Assembly (NCBI GenBank): GCA_001735895.1 | Contig: DS021200.1 | Span: 158,670 to 218,315, forward strand | DNA length: 59,646 nt | Reading direction: 5' to 3' | From: Olavius algarvensis Gamma 3 endosymbiont | GTDB lineage: Bacteria > Pseudomonadota > Gammaproteobacteria > GCA-001735895 | In this document: positions 42,757 through 51,263 of the stretch, one piece after another | Layout: each line of letters starts with the position of its first letter | Position numbering within the stretch: position 1 is the first letter of the stretch | Position numbers and translations under genes: made by a program | The notes under the pieces: model-generated | The model's database searches: none | What the model saw: the letters and a program-made list of their open reading frames with translations, nothing else | What the model was told of the DNA's origin: nothing

Positions 42757-42965
42757 GCAACTCGACCGCTGGCGAGAAAGCGGAGGGGAATTTCAGGTCT
42801 TGCATCCGCCCTCGGGCGCGCGTTCGCTGGATTACCCCGCATAGTCGCAAACCGAGATGCTAGTGACAGAAACCGTAAACCTCGATCAGCGATAGTGAAA
42901 TTCAATAATGGATTTCCTGTGCTATGCTTTTTTAGTGATATCCCCAATTCACGCGAGGAATTCCG

Positions 42966-43514
42966 ATGAGTGAAGCGAATCCATATACCGCACCCGAGGC
43001 GGCGCTGGATAGCGGGCAGAAAATACTTTATCAGCCCAAGGTATTTTCCTTCAATGGACGCATCGGCCGACTGCGTTACCTGGCTTACGGAATCGGTATC
43101 AACCTGGCCTTGATGATGGTAATGGGTCCGCTGCTGGGCGCATCCGCGGTGATGGGCGGCGATCCTACCACGTCGGTTCTCGGGATTGCCGCGATCGGGA
43201 TTTTCTACCTGGTGACCATCGTCGTGTCGGTGATGTTCGCCAAGCGCCGGTTAAACGATCTAAACCGCAGCGGCTGGTGGTTTTTACTGTTCATTATCCC
43301 GCTGGCGAATCTGTTACTCGCCATTTACCTGGTGTTTTTCCCGGGCACCGCCGGGGATAACAACTACGGTCACGCGCCGGTGGCAAACTCACTCGGCGTC
43401 AAAATCCTGGCCTGGATGCTGCCGCTGGTTTTCATCCTCGGCATCCTCGCCGCCATCGCAATACCCCAATACCAGGACTACCAGTCGCGCGCGCAGGCGA
43501 CGCAAACCCAGTAA
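42966..43514 (+). CDS. DUF805 membrane protein
   Basis: 182-residue inner-membrane protein. After a soluble N-terminus (MSEANPYTAPEAAL) comes FNGRIGRLRYLAYGIGINLAL, the DUF805 signature, then further helices with KRRLNDLNRSGWWFLLFI and YLVFFPGTAGDNNYG. An extra C-terminal helix followed by AIAIPQYQDYQSRAQ resembles the start of type IV pilin-like proteins, a combination often seen in this family. Function unknown. GAGGAA precedes ATG 42966. Confidence 0.85.
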   Translation: MSEANPYTAPEAALDSGQKILYQPKVFSFNGRIGRLRYLAYGIGINLALMMVMGPLLGASAVMGGDPTTSVLGIAAIGIFYLVTIVVSVMFAKRRLNDLNRSGWWFLLFIIPLANLLLAIYLVFFPGTAGDNNYGHAPVANSLGVKILAWMLPLVFILGILAAIAIPQYQDYQSRAQATQTQ

Positions 43515-43539
43515 CCGTCGCCGCCGTGACGGCCCAGAC

Positions 43540-44577
43540 TCAGGCAAAAGCGGGCATTACTTCGGTACAAAACAACTCGAGCGAGCGCTTCTGTTGCTGT
43601 TGCCCGAGGCCCATGCTGGCGTAGTAAATAAACTCGTCTACGCCGAGCGCCTGGTACGACTTCAGTTTGGCAATAACCGTTTCGGGGAAACCGAACATCA
43701 GGTTTTCCTCTAGCATTGCGGCATTGTACTGTTCGCGCTCGGTCAATTCGTCCAGCGGAATTTGTTTCGGGAAACCATTGTCGACATCGCCCAGATTACG
43801 GAACAGATTTTCGAACTGACCCAGGACGGTCTGAATCGACCGGATCGCGGCATCGCGACCGGCGGCATCGTCATACAGGGCGGTATGACGCATCAAGGCA
43901 AAACTGGGGCGATTCGAGTCGGGATTGGCGGCGACGGCATCATCCAGCAGGGTTTTGTACAATTCGGCCTCGGCGAAGGGCCGCGTCAACGGCCACGACA
44001 TGACGTTGCAATTGTTTTTTATCGCATAATCAAAGGTAATCGGGGAACGCGCCGCAACCCAGATCGGCGGATGCGGCTGCTGCAGCGGTTTCGGCACCGA
44101 AGTCGAGGTAGGAAAAGACCAGAATTCCCCTTTGTGTTCGTAGTCGCCGGCCCATAGCGCCTTCAGCGCCGGCAGCATTTCGTGCATGTATTTGTAGGCG
44201 TCGGATTGCTTGAGCCCGGGATGCATGCGATCGAATTCACGCTGGTAAGCGCCCGAACCGATGCCGAACTCGAGGCGGCCACCGCTGATTAAATCGGTCA
44301 TCGCAGCTTCGCTCGCGAGATTGATCGGATGCCAGTAAGCCGCGACCGCGACCGCAGTGCCGAGGCGAATATTATCGGTGTGACTGGCCCACCAGGTAAG
44401 AATCTGAAAGGGATTCGGCGCGATCGTCATTTCCAGCGCATGGTGCTCCGCGGCCCAGGCAATTCTGAAACCGGCCTGATCGGCCATCTGCACCATTTCC
44501 AGCGTGTGCCGGGCGACATCCCTCATATCGCTGCTGTTGTCCAAGCGTTCGAGATTGATTGCTAACTGAAATTTCAT
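43540..44577 (-). CDS. LLM-class flavin-dependent oxidoreductase
   Basis: 345-residue luciferase-like monooxygenase with the TIM-barrel pattern of the bacterial luciferase family: AWAAEHHALEMT, RLGTAVAVAAYWHP, FGIGSGAYQREFDRM, and a C-terminal FGFPETVIAKLKSYQALGVDEF. It needs reduced FMN from a partner reductase; none is adjacent. Divergent from a LysR regulator, which is the usual arrangement for a regulator and its target. The substrate is unknown. Confidence 0.87.
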   Translation of the reverse strand: MKFQLAINLERLDNSSDMRDVARHTLEMVQMADQAGFRIAWAAEHHALEMTIAPNPFQILTWWASHTDNIRLGTAVAVAAYWHPINLASEAAMTDLISGGRLEFGIGSGAYQREFDRMHPGLKQSDAYKYMHEMLPALKALWAGDYEHKGEFWSFPTSTSVPKPLQQPHPPIWVAARSPITFDYAIKNNCNVMSWPLTRPFAEAELYKTLLDDAVAANPDSNRPSFALMRHTALYDDAAGRDAAIRSIQTVLGQFENLFRNLGDVDNGFPKQIPLDELTEREQYNAAMLEENLMFGFPETVIAKLKSYQALGVDEFIYYASMGLGQQQQKRSLELFCTEVMPAFA

Positions 44578-44838
44578 TTTGTTTACCTGCTACACAGCTG
44601 CGCCTCGGCGGACAGCGGACTCATACAACGCTCGAGGTCTACTCCATGGGTTGCTTTTCGAAACTGCCGCCGTCGACAGTGGAATCGCCCCCCGTAATAA
44701 ATCGATGAGCCACGCCCGGTCGGCTTGAACCCGCCTCGAATTCAAGAATACAGGACCACCTGCGAGTGGCAGAAATCACCGAAGCCTAATATGCCAGATA
44801 GCATAGGTATCTGAAAAGCGAAAGTTTCTGTATTATAT

Positions 44839-44855
44839 ATTCGATTTTTTCGAAT
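44839..44855. promoter_or_regulatory. Inverted repeat upstream of the LysR gene
   Basis: ATTCG (44839-44843) and CGAAT (44851-44855) flank TTTTTT-rich sequence, an IR with 7-bp spacing centred 21 bp before the LysR start. It has the T-N11-A-like form of LysR-type sites and could serve autoregulation or control of the divergent LLM gene. The rest of 44578-44867 shows no gene. Confidence 0.4.
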
Positions 44856-44867
44856 TAATAATCTTTC

Positions 44868-45767
44868 ATGAATCTCGTGACCCTGCAAACTTTCCTGTCA
44901 ATACTGGAAACCGGTAGCCTGGCGCGGGCTGCAAAACGCCTGCACGTGAGTCAGTCGACAGTTACCGCCCGGTTGCAAAAACTGGAGGAGGAAATTGGTC
45001 AATCGCTGTTTCACCGCCACAAATCCGGCGTCTTGCTTACTGCGTCCGGACTAAAATTCAGACGCTACGCCGAAGCGATGACTGATTTGTGGCAGCAGGC
45101 GCGTCAGGAAACCTCGATGCCCGAGGGTATCGATGCGGTTTGCAATCTGGGTAGCGAATTCGATCTGTGGCCGATATTGGGTCGGCACTTGCTGGCCAGG
45201 ATTCACCGGGAATACCCGCTAACGGCGCTCTCCGCCTGGCCCGGTAAACATAATGAACTGGAGCAGTGGCTCGCTACCGGTTTGATCGACGCCGCCCTCA
45301 CGTTTCAACCGATCAGTCAGGATCATTTGAGCAGTCATGAATTGGGCAGTGAAACCCTGGTGCTGGTTTCAACCCGTGCGGGCAGCCCGGCGCGTTCCGA
45401 TCCCGGTTACATCTATGTCGACGCGGGACAGGATTTCGGTCGCCGACACGCCGCTGCCTACACCGATGCGGGTATCGCGAAAGTCAGCTTCGGCTGCTCG
45501 GTTTGGGCCCTGGAATTTTTGCTGGATCGCGGCGGCTCGGCCTATTTGCCGAAATCGATAGCGGCACCCGGTCTGGCGGCCGGTAAGTTACACCTGATCG
45601 CCGACACGCCGGTCTTTACCCGCCATACCTATTTGATTTGCAACGACAGGGTGGCGCAAGCCTGGCCCTGGTTGACGCGACTCGGCGACTGGTTCGATCA
45701 GGCCAGGGGAATTACGGCCAGTCAGGCTAGTCGGAAAGCGATTCGAGGAACTCCGCGATCGCGGTAA
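44868..45767 (+). CDS. LysR-family transcriptional regulator
   Basis: 299-residue LTTR. The N-terminal helix-turn-helix is TFLSILETGSLARAAKRLHVSQSTVTARLQKLEEEIG; the ligand domain follows (residues about 90-290). Its last 41 bases overlap the 3' end of the convergent hydrolase gene. A possible target is the divergent LLM-class oxidoreductase. The effector is not predictable from the sequence. Confidence 0.9.
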   Translation: MNLVTLQTFLSILETGSLARAAKRLHVSQSTVTARLQKLEEEIGQSLFHRHKSGVLLTASGLKFRRYAEAMTDLWQQARQETSMPEGIDAVCNLGSEFDLWPILGRHLLARIHREYPLTALSAWPGKHNELEQWLATGLIDAALTFQPISQDHLSSHELGSETLVLVSTRAGSPARSDPGYIYVDAGQDFGRRHAAAYTDAGIAKVSFGCSVWALEFLLDRGGSAYLPKSIAAPGLAAGKLHLIADTPVFTRHTYLICNDRVAQAWPWLTRLGDWFDQARGITASQASRKAIRGTPRSR

Positions 45768-46524
45768 TGAAAAAAGATGAATTTTCTACCAGTCCCATGT
45801 GCCGCAACGACGGCACCACGATTACCTGCGATCCGTCAATTTCCGCGGCGATGTGCTGGCTCATGGCCGGTGTACTGCCGCTGTCGTTTTCACAGGTGAC
45901 GATTAGGGTCGGATGGGTAATCGGCGGCCGCGGCCGAATCAATTCGATCACGCCGGATGCCAGCACTTGCCGACATTGGGCATAAACTTCCGGGTCATTG
46001 GCCAACACCCAGCTGCGAACCTGGGCAATATAGTCGGGATTGGCGCTTATGAACTCGGCCGTAAACCAGCGCTCGATGGTCGCGTCGAGGGTTGCACCCG
46101 GCCCGCCGGCGGCGGCATCAAACACGCTTTTTTCGAGCCGTTCCTGCGCCACCGGATCACGTTCATGCGGAGAATTAAGTATCGCCATAGCCCGCAGGCG
46201 TTCACCATGGTCGATCGCAAAACGCCGATTGATCATGCCACCCAGCGAAAACCCGACAATCGAACAGCGCTCGATGACAAGCTCGTCCAGCAGACCGCAC
46301 AACTGTTCGGAAAACAATGTCAGCGACGGCTTCCCGGGGGGCGGCGCGCTTTCCCCATGCCCATACAGGTCGTAGTTCAAAACCCGGTAGCGATGCGCAA
46401 ATCGCGCCGCATAACTGTCCCAAAGCTGTCGATTCAAACCCAGCCCGTGGACCAGCACGAGCACCGGCGCATCGCTTGGCCCGCTGATCCGGTATGCACT
46501 TCCGTTACGGCTGTATTCAGGCAT
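45727..46524 (-). CDS. Alpha/beta hydrolase (3-oxoadipate enol-lactonase-like)
   Basis: 265-residue alpha/beta-fold hydrolase. The oxyanion region HGLGLNRQLWD, the nucleophile elbow GFSLGGM (Ser), an Asp in CENDSGSTP and the final His in RHMGLVE give a full triad. The style is that of PcaD/enol-lactonase relatives, but no other beta-ketoadipate pathway gene is present, so the substrate is open. It overlaps the end of the LysR gene on the other strand. Confidence 0.85.
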   Translation of the reverse strand: MPEYSRNGSAYRISGPSDAPVLVLVHGLGLNRQLWDSYAARFAHRYRVLNYDLYGHGESAPPPGKPSLTLFSEQLCGLLDELVIERCSIVGFSLGGMINRRFAIDHGERLRAMAILNSPHERDPVAQERLEKSVFDAAAGGPGATLDATIERWFTAEFISANPDYIAQVRSWVLANDPEVYAQCRQVLASGVIELIRPRPPITHPTLIVTCENDSGSTPAMSQHIAAEIDGSQVIVVPSLRHMGLVENSSFFITAIAEFLESLSD

Positions 46525-46665
46525 TTATAAAAAGGGGCTGGCTGAAGGAATCCGGATAATTTAACCCGGATAGGGCGAAATAGAGAACAAATATTGATCC
46601 TGCCGTACTTTTCAAACAGTCGACCGCGATGCCGCGGGCCGAGCCGCTAGGCTTGCTGCTACGCA

Positions 46666-47232
46666 TCAGGGCAACAATTGCAGGCAATGGTCGCGCGTGT
46701 CGCCAATCATCGCGGCGGGCGCACCTCCCTTAGCGAGTACCCGTACGCCGAAATAGGCGCTGACAATGAAAGCCGCCAGCGAGGCCGCCCGGTCCTCGTC
46801 GGCAACTTGCGCGCGCAGCGCTTCCATGATCGCCAGCTTCAAGCGGCGGATTGTGGTTTTAACCTCGTTTTTGACCGGGCGATTGATTGCCGCCATTTCC
46901 AGGCTCGCGTTGCATAGCAAACAACCGCCGGCAAAAATACCTCGTTTGGTCGACTCTATTACACTATCGAATAGACGCGCGATCTTCTGTCTGGGGCTGC
47001 CGTCACCGTCGAGCATATCGATTCCTGCCTGAATTCGGGTTCGATCGTAGTGCTTGAGCGCCGCGAGGTAGAGTGCATGCTTATCGCCAAAGGCACCGTA
47101 AAGACTCCCCTTGAGCAGCCCCGATGCGGCCACGAGGTCCTGCATCGAAGTCGCCTCGTAACCTTTTTCCCAAAACACCTTCATCAAACTTTCGATTACC
47201 TCGGTCTCGTCGAACTGTCTGGGTCGCGCCAT
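46666..47232 (-). CDS. TetR/AcrR-family repressor
   Basis: 188-residue regulator. The N-terminal helix-turn-helix reads VIESLMKVFWEKGYEATSMQDLVAASGLLKGSLYGAFGDKHALY, as in the AcrR/NemR-like group. Two Cys occur in FAGGCLLCNASLE, close to positions used for electrophile sensing in NemR-type repressors, so a redox or electrophile ligand is possible (inference). ATG 47232 is the proper start; a longer frame from 47319 would run across the operator. It is divergent from a flavin-disulfide oxidoreductase with two operators between them. Confidence 0.88.
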   Translation of the reverse strand: MARPRQFDETEVIESLMKVFWEKGYEATSMQDLVAASGLLKGSLYGAFGDKHALYLAALKHYDRTRIQAGIDMLDGDGSPRQKIARLFDSVIESTKRGIFAGGCLLCNASLEMAAINRPVKNEVKTTIRRLKLAIMEALRAQVADEDRAASLAAFIVSAYFGVRVLAKGGAPAAMIGDTRDHCLQLLP

Positions 47233-47262
47233 CTTTATATTCCTATAAATTAATTTGAACTT

Positions 47263-47348
47263 ATTATTGACCAATTGGTCAATAATATTATCTGAAACAT
47301 GCCTGCTTCGCAGCCTCAATTTTCAACTAGTTTATGACCATTTGGTCA
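47263..47348. promoter_or_regulatory. Two TetR-type operators in the divergent region
   Basis: Operator 1 is a perfect 24-bp palindrome (47263-47286) with core TTGACCAATTGGTCAA. Operator 2 is TGACCA-TT-TGGTCA (47335-47348), 26 bp before the flavoprotein start. Centres are 67 bp apart. Shared half-sites (TGACCA/TGGTCA) point to one repressor binding both and controlling both genes. Confidence 0.75.
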
Positions 47349-47374
47349 ACTATTCAACAACAAGGGTCAATGTT

Positions 47375-48721
47375 ATGTCAAAACGTTACGATATCGTCAT
47401 TCTCGGGGCCGGCAACGCCGGCTTCGGAGTTTCCCAGGTGGCCCACGCCGCCGGTAAATCAATCGCCTTCGTCGAGTCCGACGAATTCGGCGGCACTTGC
47501 CCGAACCGCGGCTGTACTCCGAAAAAAGTACTGGTAGCCGCGGCCAATGCGCTGCACGAAATCGAACTCGCCGCCGAACACGGGATCGAGGTCGGTCCCG
47601 CCAAACTCGACTGGGCGAAACTTATCGGTCGCAAAAACGATATGATCGACTTTATCCCGGGCGCAATGGAAGAGACCGCGCGCAGCCGCGGTCAGGTATT
47701 CCGGGGCAAAGCCCGATTCGTCGCTGCCGATGCCATCGAGGTCAACGACGAGCGCATCGAAGCCGATAATTTCGTTATCGCCACCGGATCGATTACCCGC
47801 CCATTGGCAATACCCGGTGCCGAGCATCTGATTACTTCGGATGACGTCTTGACCGAGCGCACATTGCCCGACCAGGTCGTGTTTATCGGCGGCGGGGTCA
47901 TCGCGATGGAATTCAGTCATGTCTACGCCCGCGCCGGCGCCCGCGTCACAATCCTCGAAATGGCGCCGCAGGTACTACCGCGCCACGATACCGACGCGGT
48001 CGCGGCGATCCGCGCCGAGAGCGAGCGCCTTGGCATCACGATCAAAACCGGAGTAGGGGTCGAAGCAGTCGAAAAAACCGGCGATCGTTTCCAGGTGCAT
48101 TATCTGGATGGCGACGAACGACAATTCGTCACGGCCGACCGAGTCGTCAATGGCAGCGGCAGAATCGCCAATGTGGCCGATCTCGATCTAGCGGCCGCAA
48201 ATGTAAAGCATGACGGCATTCGTATCGAAGTCGATTCGACCCTGCGTTCGGTTTCCAACCCCGCAGTCTGGGTTGCGGGCGATGCGCTGGTGCATTCGGC
48301 GCAACTATCGCCCCTGGCGACCTATGAAGGACGCATCGTCGGACAAAATATCGTTGCCGGCGCGTCGCTGGAACCCGACTACTCCATCGTACCGAGCGCG
48401 GTCTACACGGTACCGGCATTAAGCAGCGTCGGTCTGAACGAGGCCGAGGCTGAGCGGGCCGGAATCGATGTCGAAGTGTTAACTTCCGACATGTCAGGCT
48501 GGTTCTCGGCACGCTTTTATGCCGAAACGGTTGCCTGGGCCAAAATCCTGGTCGAAAAGAGCAGTCGAAAAATTGTCGGCGCACACCTGGTGGGACACCA
48601 CGGCGAGGAACTGGTGCATTTGTTCGCGCTGGCGATGCGCCACGGCATCAGCGCCGATCAACTGGGCGATGAAATGTACGCCTTTCCGACCTTCGCGGCC
48701 GATATCAAAAGCATGCTGTAG
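47375..48721 (+). CDS. Pyridine nucleotide-disulfide oxidoreductase, catalytic His missing
   Basis: 448-residue flavoprotein of the lipoamide dehydrogenase/glutathione reductase/MerA family: FAD site GAGNAGFG, redox pair C-x4-C in GGTCPNRGCTPKK, NAD(P) site GGGVIAMEFSHVYARAG, and second FAD motif VWVAGDAL. The C-terminal dimerisation helix reads YAFPTFAADI where the family has HPT..E; Phe replaces the catalytic His and Asp the Glu. A subfamily with this change exists, and the physiological substrate is unclear. Start at 47375, since earlier in-frame starts would include the TetR operator. A terminator follows 22 nt after the stop. Confidence 0.85.
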   Translation: MSKRYDIVILGAGNAGFGVSQVAHAAGKSIAFVESDEFGGTCPNRGCTPKKVLVAAANALHEIELAAEHGIEVGPAKLDWAKLIGRKNDMIDFIPGAMEETARSRGQVFRGKARFVAADAIEVNDERIEADNFVIATGSITRPLAIPGAEHLITSDDVLTERTLPDQVVFIGGGVIAMEFSHVYARAGARVTILEMAPQVLPRHDTDAVAAIRAESERLGITIKTGVGVEAVEKTGDRFQVHYLDGDERQFVTADRVVNGSGRIANVADLDLAAANVKHDGIRIEVDSTLRSVSNPAVWVAGDALVHSAQLSPLATYEGRIVGQNIVAGASLEPDYSIVPSAVYTVPALSSVGLNEAEAERAGIDVEVLTSDMSGWFSARFYAETVAWAKILVEKSSRKIVGAHLVGHHGEELVHLFALAMRHGISADQLGDEMYAFPTFAADIKSML

Positions 48722-48743
48722 TTGAGGATTGTGGGTAGCTGGA

Positions 48744-48772
48744 CAACCCGGTCGGCTCGACCGGGTTGTTTT
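48744..48772 (+). terminator. Intrinsic terminator of the flavoprotein gene
   Basis: An 11-bp perfect stem, CAACCCGGTCG (48744-48754) with CGACCGGGTTG (48758-48768), GCT loop, followed by TTTT. It is the cleanest terminator in the window. Confidence 0.9.
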
Positions 48773-48829
48773 GGCATGAATACCCAGACGGATTGACGAG
48801 AGCCGAAAAATCGTTTCAGGCGGTCTGAC

Positions 48830-49231
48830 GGCGCCAAGCTGGTGACGGGCCTGCTGATCGACCGCTACAGCGCAATTCGCATGGTACCGCTGGTGGCGCT
48901 GCCGATGGGCGTCGGATTAGTCGTCCTGGCCTATTCCACCAGCCTGGTCGGAGCAGCTGTCTTCCTGGTGTTGACCGGCATCACGGCCGGTTCCCAATCG
49001 ACCGCCACCGCGCCCTTTTGGGCGGAGATGTACGGCAGCCGGCATCTCGGCGCGATCAAATCGCTGGGCGCCGCTGCGATGGTTTTCTGCACCGCCTTAT
49101 CCCCATTCGTCATAGGTTGGCAAATCGATATCGGCACCGGCATGAACAGCCTGGCCATCGGCGCGGCGATATATATTCCTGACCTCGGCGCTCGCTTACT
49201 ATGCTTATCGCAGCCGAGTTTAAAATCGTGA
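48830..49231 (+). pseudogene. MFS transporter relic
   Basis: The frame reads SDGAKLVTGLLIDRYSA from about 48824, entering an MFS transporter in the middle: the LIDRYSA segment corresponds to a cytoplasmic loop motif, followed by several hydrophobic helices (MVPLVALPMGVGLVVLAYST, AAVFLVLTGITAGSQST). It has no N-terminal half. Near the end, after GAAIYI, a shift of one base restores YIFLTSALAYYAYRSRV, the expected last helix, whereas the open frame gives IPDLGARLL. Hence it is both truncated and frameshifted. Confidence 0.75.
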
Positions 49232-49505
49232 ACCTAGGGAAATTTCAATCGCGGCAGGATGAACGGGGGACTTGGGAATCACCCTAGTAGCTGTTCAATA
49301 GCCTTTTAACTGCCTTTTCAGCGCGGAGTCGTTACCCCGCGCGGGGTACAGCCGCCCGGGTTGCGGGCTAGCCGTAGATTTCTGCGGCCTTAACAAGGCC
49401 GTTCCCTGTGGGCATGCCTATCGACGCCGATTTCAACAAAATCGACCTTATTGTCGTTAAATTCGGTAGGCAATTTTTTGCATGTTTGACACCAGCCGGC
49501 CGGAT
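49232..49505. other. Palindrome-rich intergenic region
   Basis: No gene is seen. It contains a 16-bp palindrome TACCCCGCGCGGGGTA (49333-49348) and a hairpin CGGCCTT-AAC-AAGGCCG (49385-49401). Neither has a T-run. They may be REP-like elements or relics from the decayed region around them; I did not find further copies in the window. Confidence 0.4.
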
Positions 49506-50105
49506 TTAATCGACGCAAAATACCTGGCCCGTCAGGCAGCCTTCGACCGCCTTGCTGTAAGCCAGCCCGACCGCCTCGTTCGACACGTGGGCGTGACCGC
49601 GGAAAAAGCCGTCGTATTTTTCGCGTGAAACTTCGAGCACTTCCGGGCTGACGCAATTGATGCGAATACCGCGTGGCATATCGACCGCGGCGCCGAGCAC
49701 GAATCCATCGAGTGCGCCATTGGCCGCGGCCCCGCATGAACCCCCGGGGATTGGATCCCGATTCAATACCCCACTAGTCAGCGTAAACGAACCGCCGTCA
49801 TTGATAGCGTCGAAACCTTCCAACACGAGGTTCACCTGCGGCAAAACCTTGTGCAGGATGCCTTGCATGAATTGCTCGCTGGTCATCGCGTCGACGGCGC
49901 CAAAATGGCCATGCCCGATAGCGCTGACTACGGCGTCGACCTTTCCCAGTTGGCGGTACATCGCGCGAATACTGTCGACGTCCTCGACATCAACCTGCAA
50001 ATCGCCGCTGCTGTGACCAACTTTGATGACTTCATGCCGTGGCGACAGGGCGTCAACCGCAGTTTTGCCGACGGCACCATTGGCACCGATAACGATAATT
50101 TTCAC
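49506..50105 (-). CDS. Short (199 aa) SDR-family protein without YxxxK
   Basis: NAD(P)-binding Rossmann protein: cofactor motif IGANGAVG, SAIGHGHFG, SFTLTSGVL and RGIRINCVSPEV. The catalytic YxxxK of SDRs is replaced by a GSCGAAANGALDGF segment, as in a known subgroup of short SDR-like proteins. Its activity is therefore uncertain. ATG 50105 with an upstream AGG in GGGAGGTCG is a good start. The flanks on both sides are decayed genes, but this one is intact in length. Confidence 0.82.
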   Translation of the reverse strand: MKIIVIGANGAVGKTAVDALSPRHEVIKVGHSSGDLQVDVEDVDSIRAMYRQLGKVDAVVSAIGHGHFGAVDAMTSEQFMQGILHKVLPQVNLVLEGFDAINDGGSFTLTSGVLNRDPIPGGSCGAAANGALDGFVLGAAVDMPRGIRINCVSPEVLEVSREKYDGFFRGHAHVSNEAVGLAYSKAVEGCLTGQVFCVD

Positions 50106-50137
50106 AGGCGACCTCCCCGGGTGGTAAGCACCCCATA

Positions 50138-50309
50138 TTAACCCTTCCCGCAGTAACGCGCGATTCTATTTTTTAATGTTTCGGCGAGGACCGGCAGCAG
50201 TGGCGTTTCCCGGGCCGCGAATACATGCGCATCGATGCGATTAACCGCAATCAACTCGGCTCCGGTTCCGCTCAGGAAACATTCCTCGGCGGCAGGTAAA
50301 ACGTTTAAG
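50138..50309 (-). pseudogene. C-terminal relic of a class-IV aminotransferase
   Basis: On the - strand, 50309 down to a TAA at 50138 reads NVLPAAEECFLSGTGAELIA, then VNRIDAHVF and RETPLLPVLAETLKNRIARY. This matches the end of branched-chain-type (class IV, fold IV PLP) aminotransferases: the F-x-S/T-GT-x-A-E-x-x-x-V core followed by the last helix. No start or PLP-lysine region is present; the frame ends at an abrupt junction with an unrelated relic near 50309. Confidence 0.7.
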
Positions 50310-50456
50310 CCTCACGCCGCAAGGCGCAAAGCTCAAGTATGAACTGACCGAGGTTCAACGTCGCGCTTTGACGGAATTTTCAAACAGCTGGGGCCCGTGG
50401 CGGAAAAGCATTGGCGCCGGGTGATGACCCTGCTTAGCGAACAAATCGAATTCTGA
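50310..50456 (+). pseudogene. C-terminal relic of a MarR-type regulator, frameshifted
   Basis: On the + strand, about 50308-50375 reads SLTPQGAKLKYELTEVQRRA then LTEF, after which one base must be skipped to continue as FKQLGPVAEKHWRRVMTLL and SEQIEF before the stop TGA at 50454-50456. LTPxG-xx-L followed by two helices is the wing and dimerisation helix of MarR-type regulators. The DNA-binding half is missing. The junction with the aminotransferase relic suggests a deletion. Confidence 0.5.
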
Positions 50457-50473
50457 GGGCTAGCGCTCCTGCT

Positions 50474-51253
50474 TCAAGCGCGGCTACCACCGTCGAGCAC
50501 CAGCGGATAGCCGGTTATGCAACGTGCTGATTCGCTGCCGGCATAAAGCACCATCGCGGCTACTTCTGCAGCACTGCAGACCTGGTTTAACGGCACCCCC
50601 GCGGCGGATTCCCTGAGTCCGATTTCGGCTTCGAGGCCGCGCTCACGGAATTCTCCGCGTAACATCGGGGTATCGACATCGCCCGGGCATATCGGCACGA
50701 TGCGGATGCCTTCGCGCGCGTAGTCGAGCGCCATGGCACGCGTCATCTGCAAGACGGCGCCCTTGCTAGCACAGTAAGCAGTCAGGTGACGACTGCCGCT
50801 CAAGGCCGCATCGGAGGCGATATTGATAATCGTTCCCTTGCTGCTGCGCAAATGCGGCAGTGCAGCCCGGCATAGATAAAACATGCCGTTGACGTTGACG
50901 TTCATCGTCTCCAGCCATTGCTCGTCGGTAGTTTCTTCGACGGTTGCATGATAAATAATGCCGGCGCTGTTAACCAGAATATCGAGTCCGCCGAGTATAC
51001 CCGCAGCCTCGGTAATAATCATGTCGCATTGTTTGCGTTTTCGGATATCGCCCGCGACAAATGCAATGTCGCCCCCTGCGCCCTTGCAGCGCTGCATGAT
51101 TTCCTGCGCGCGCGGCCGGTCGCGGCCGGTGATCACCACCTTCGCTCCGGCTTCGACAAAGGCCTGCGCACTAGCCTCGCCAATACCGGAAGTTCCGCCG
51201 GTTATCAACACACGATACTGGCTGAAATCAAACCGGAGAGATGCCTTTTTCAT
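50474..51253 (-). CDS. SDR-family oxidoreductase
   Basis: Classical SDR of 259 residues: GGTSGIGEA cofactor motif, VNSAG, catalytic Ser in IASDAALSG, and YCASK. The C-terminal YPLVLDGGSRA is usual. It lies 10 nt downstream of the aldehyde dehydrogenase gene, in the same direction, so the pair may oxidise an alcohol to the acid via the aldehyde (inference). Confidence 0.9.
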   Translation of the reverse strand: MKKASLRFDFSQYRVLITGGTSGIGEASAQAFVEAGAKVVITGRDRPRAQEIMQRCKGAGGDIAFVAGDIRKRKQCDMIITEAAGILGGLDILVNSAGIIYHATVEETTDEQWLETMNVNVNGMFYLCRAALPHLRSSKGTIINIASDAALSGSRHLTAYCASKGAVLQMTRAMALDYAREGIRIVPICPGDVDTPMLRGEFRERGLEAEIGLRESAAGVPLNQVCSAAEVAAMVLYAGSESARCITGYPLVLDGGSRA

Positions 51254-51263
51254 TGGTATAGTG

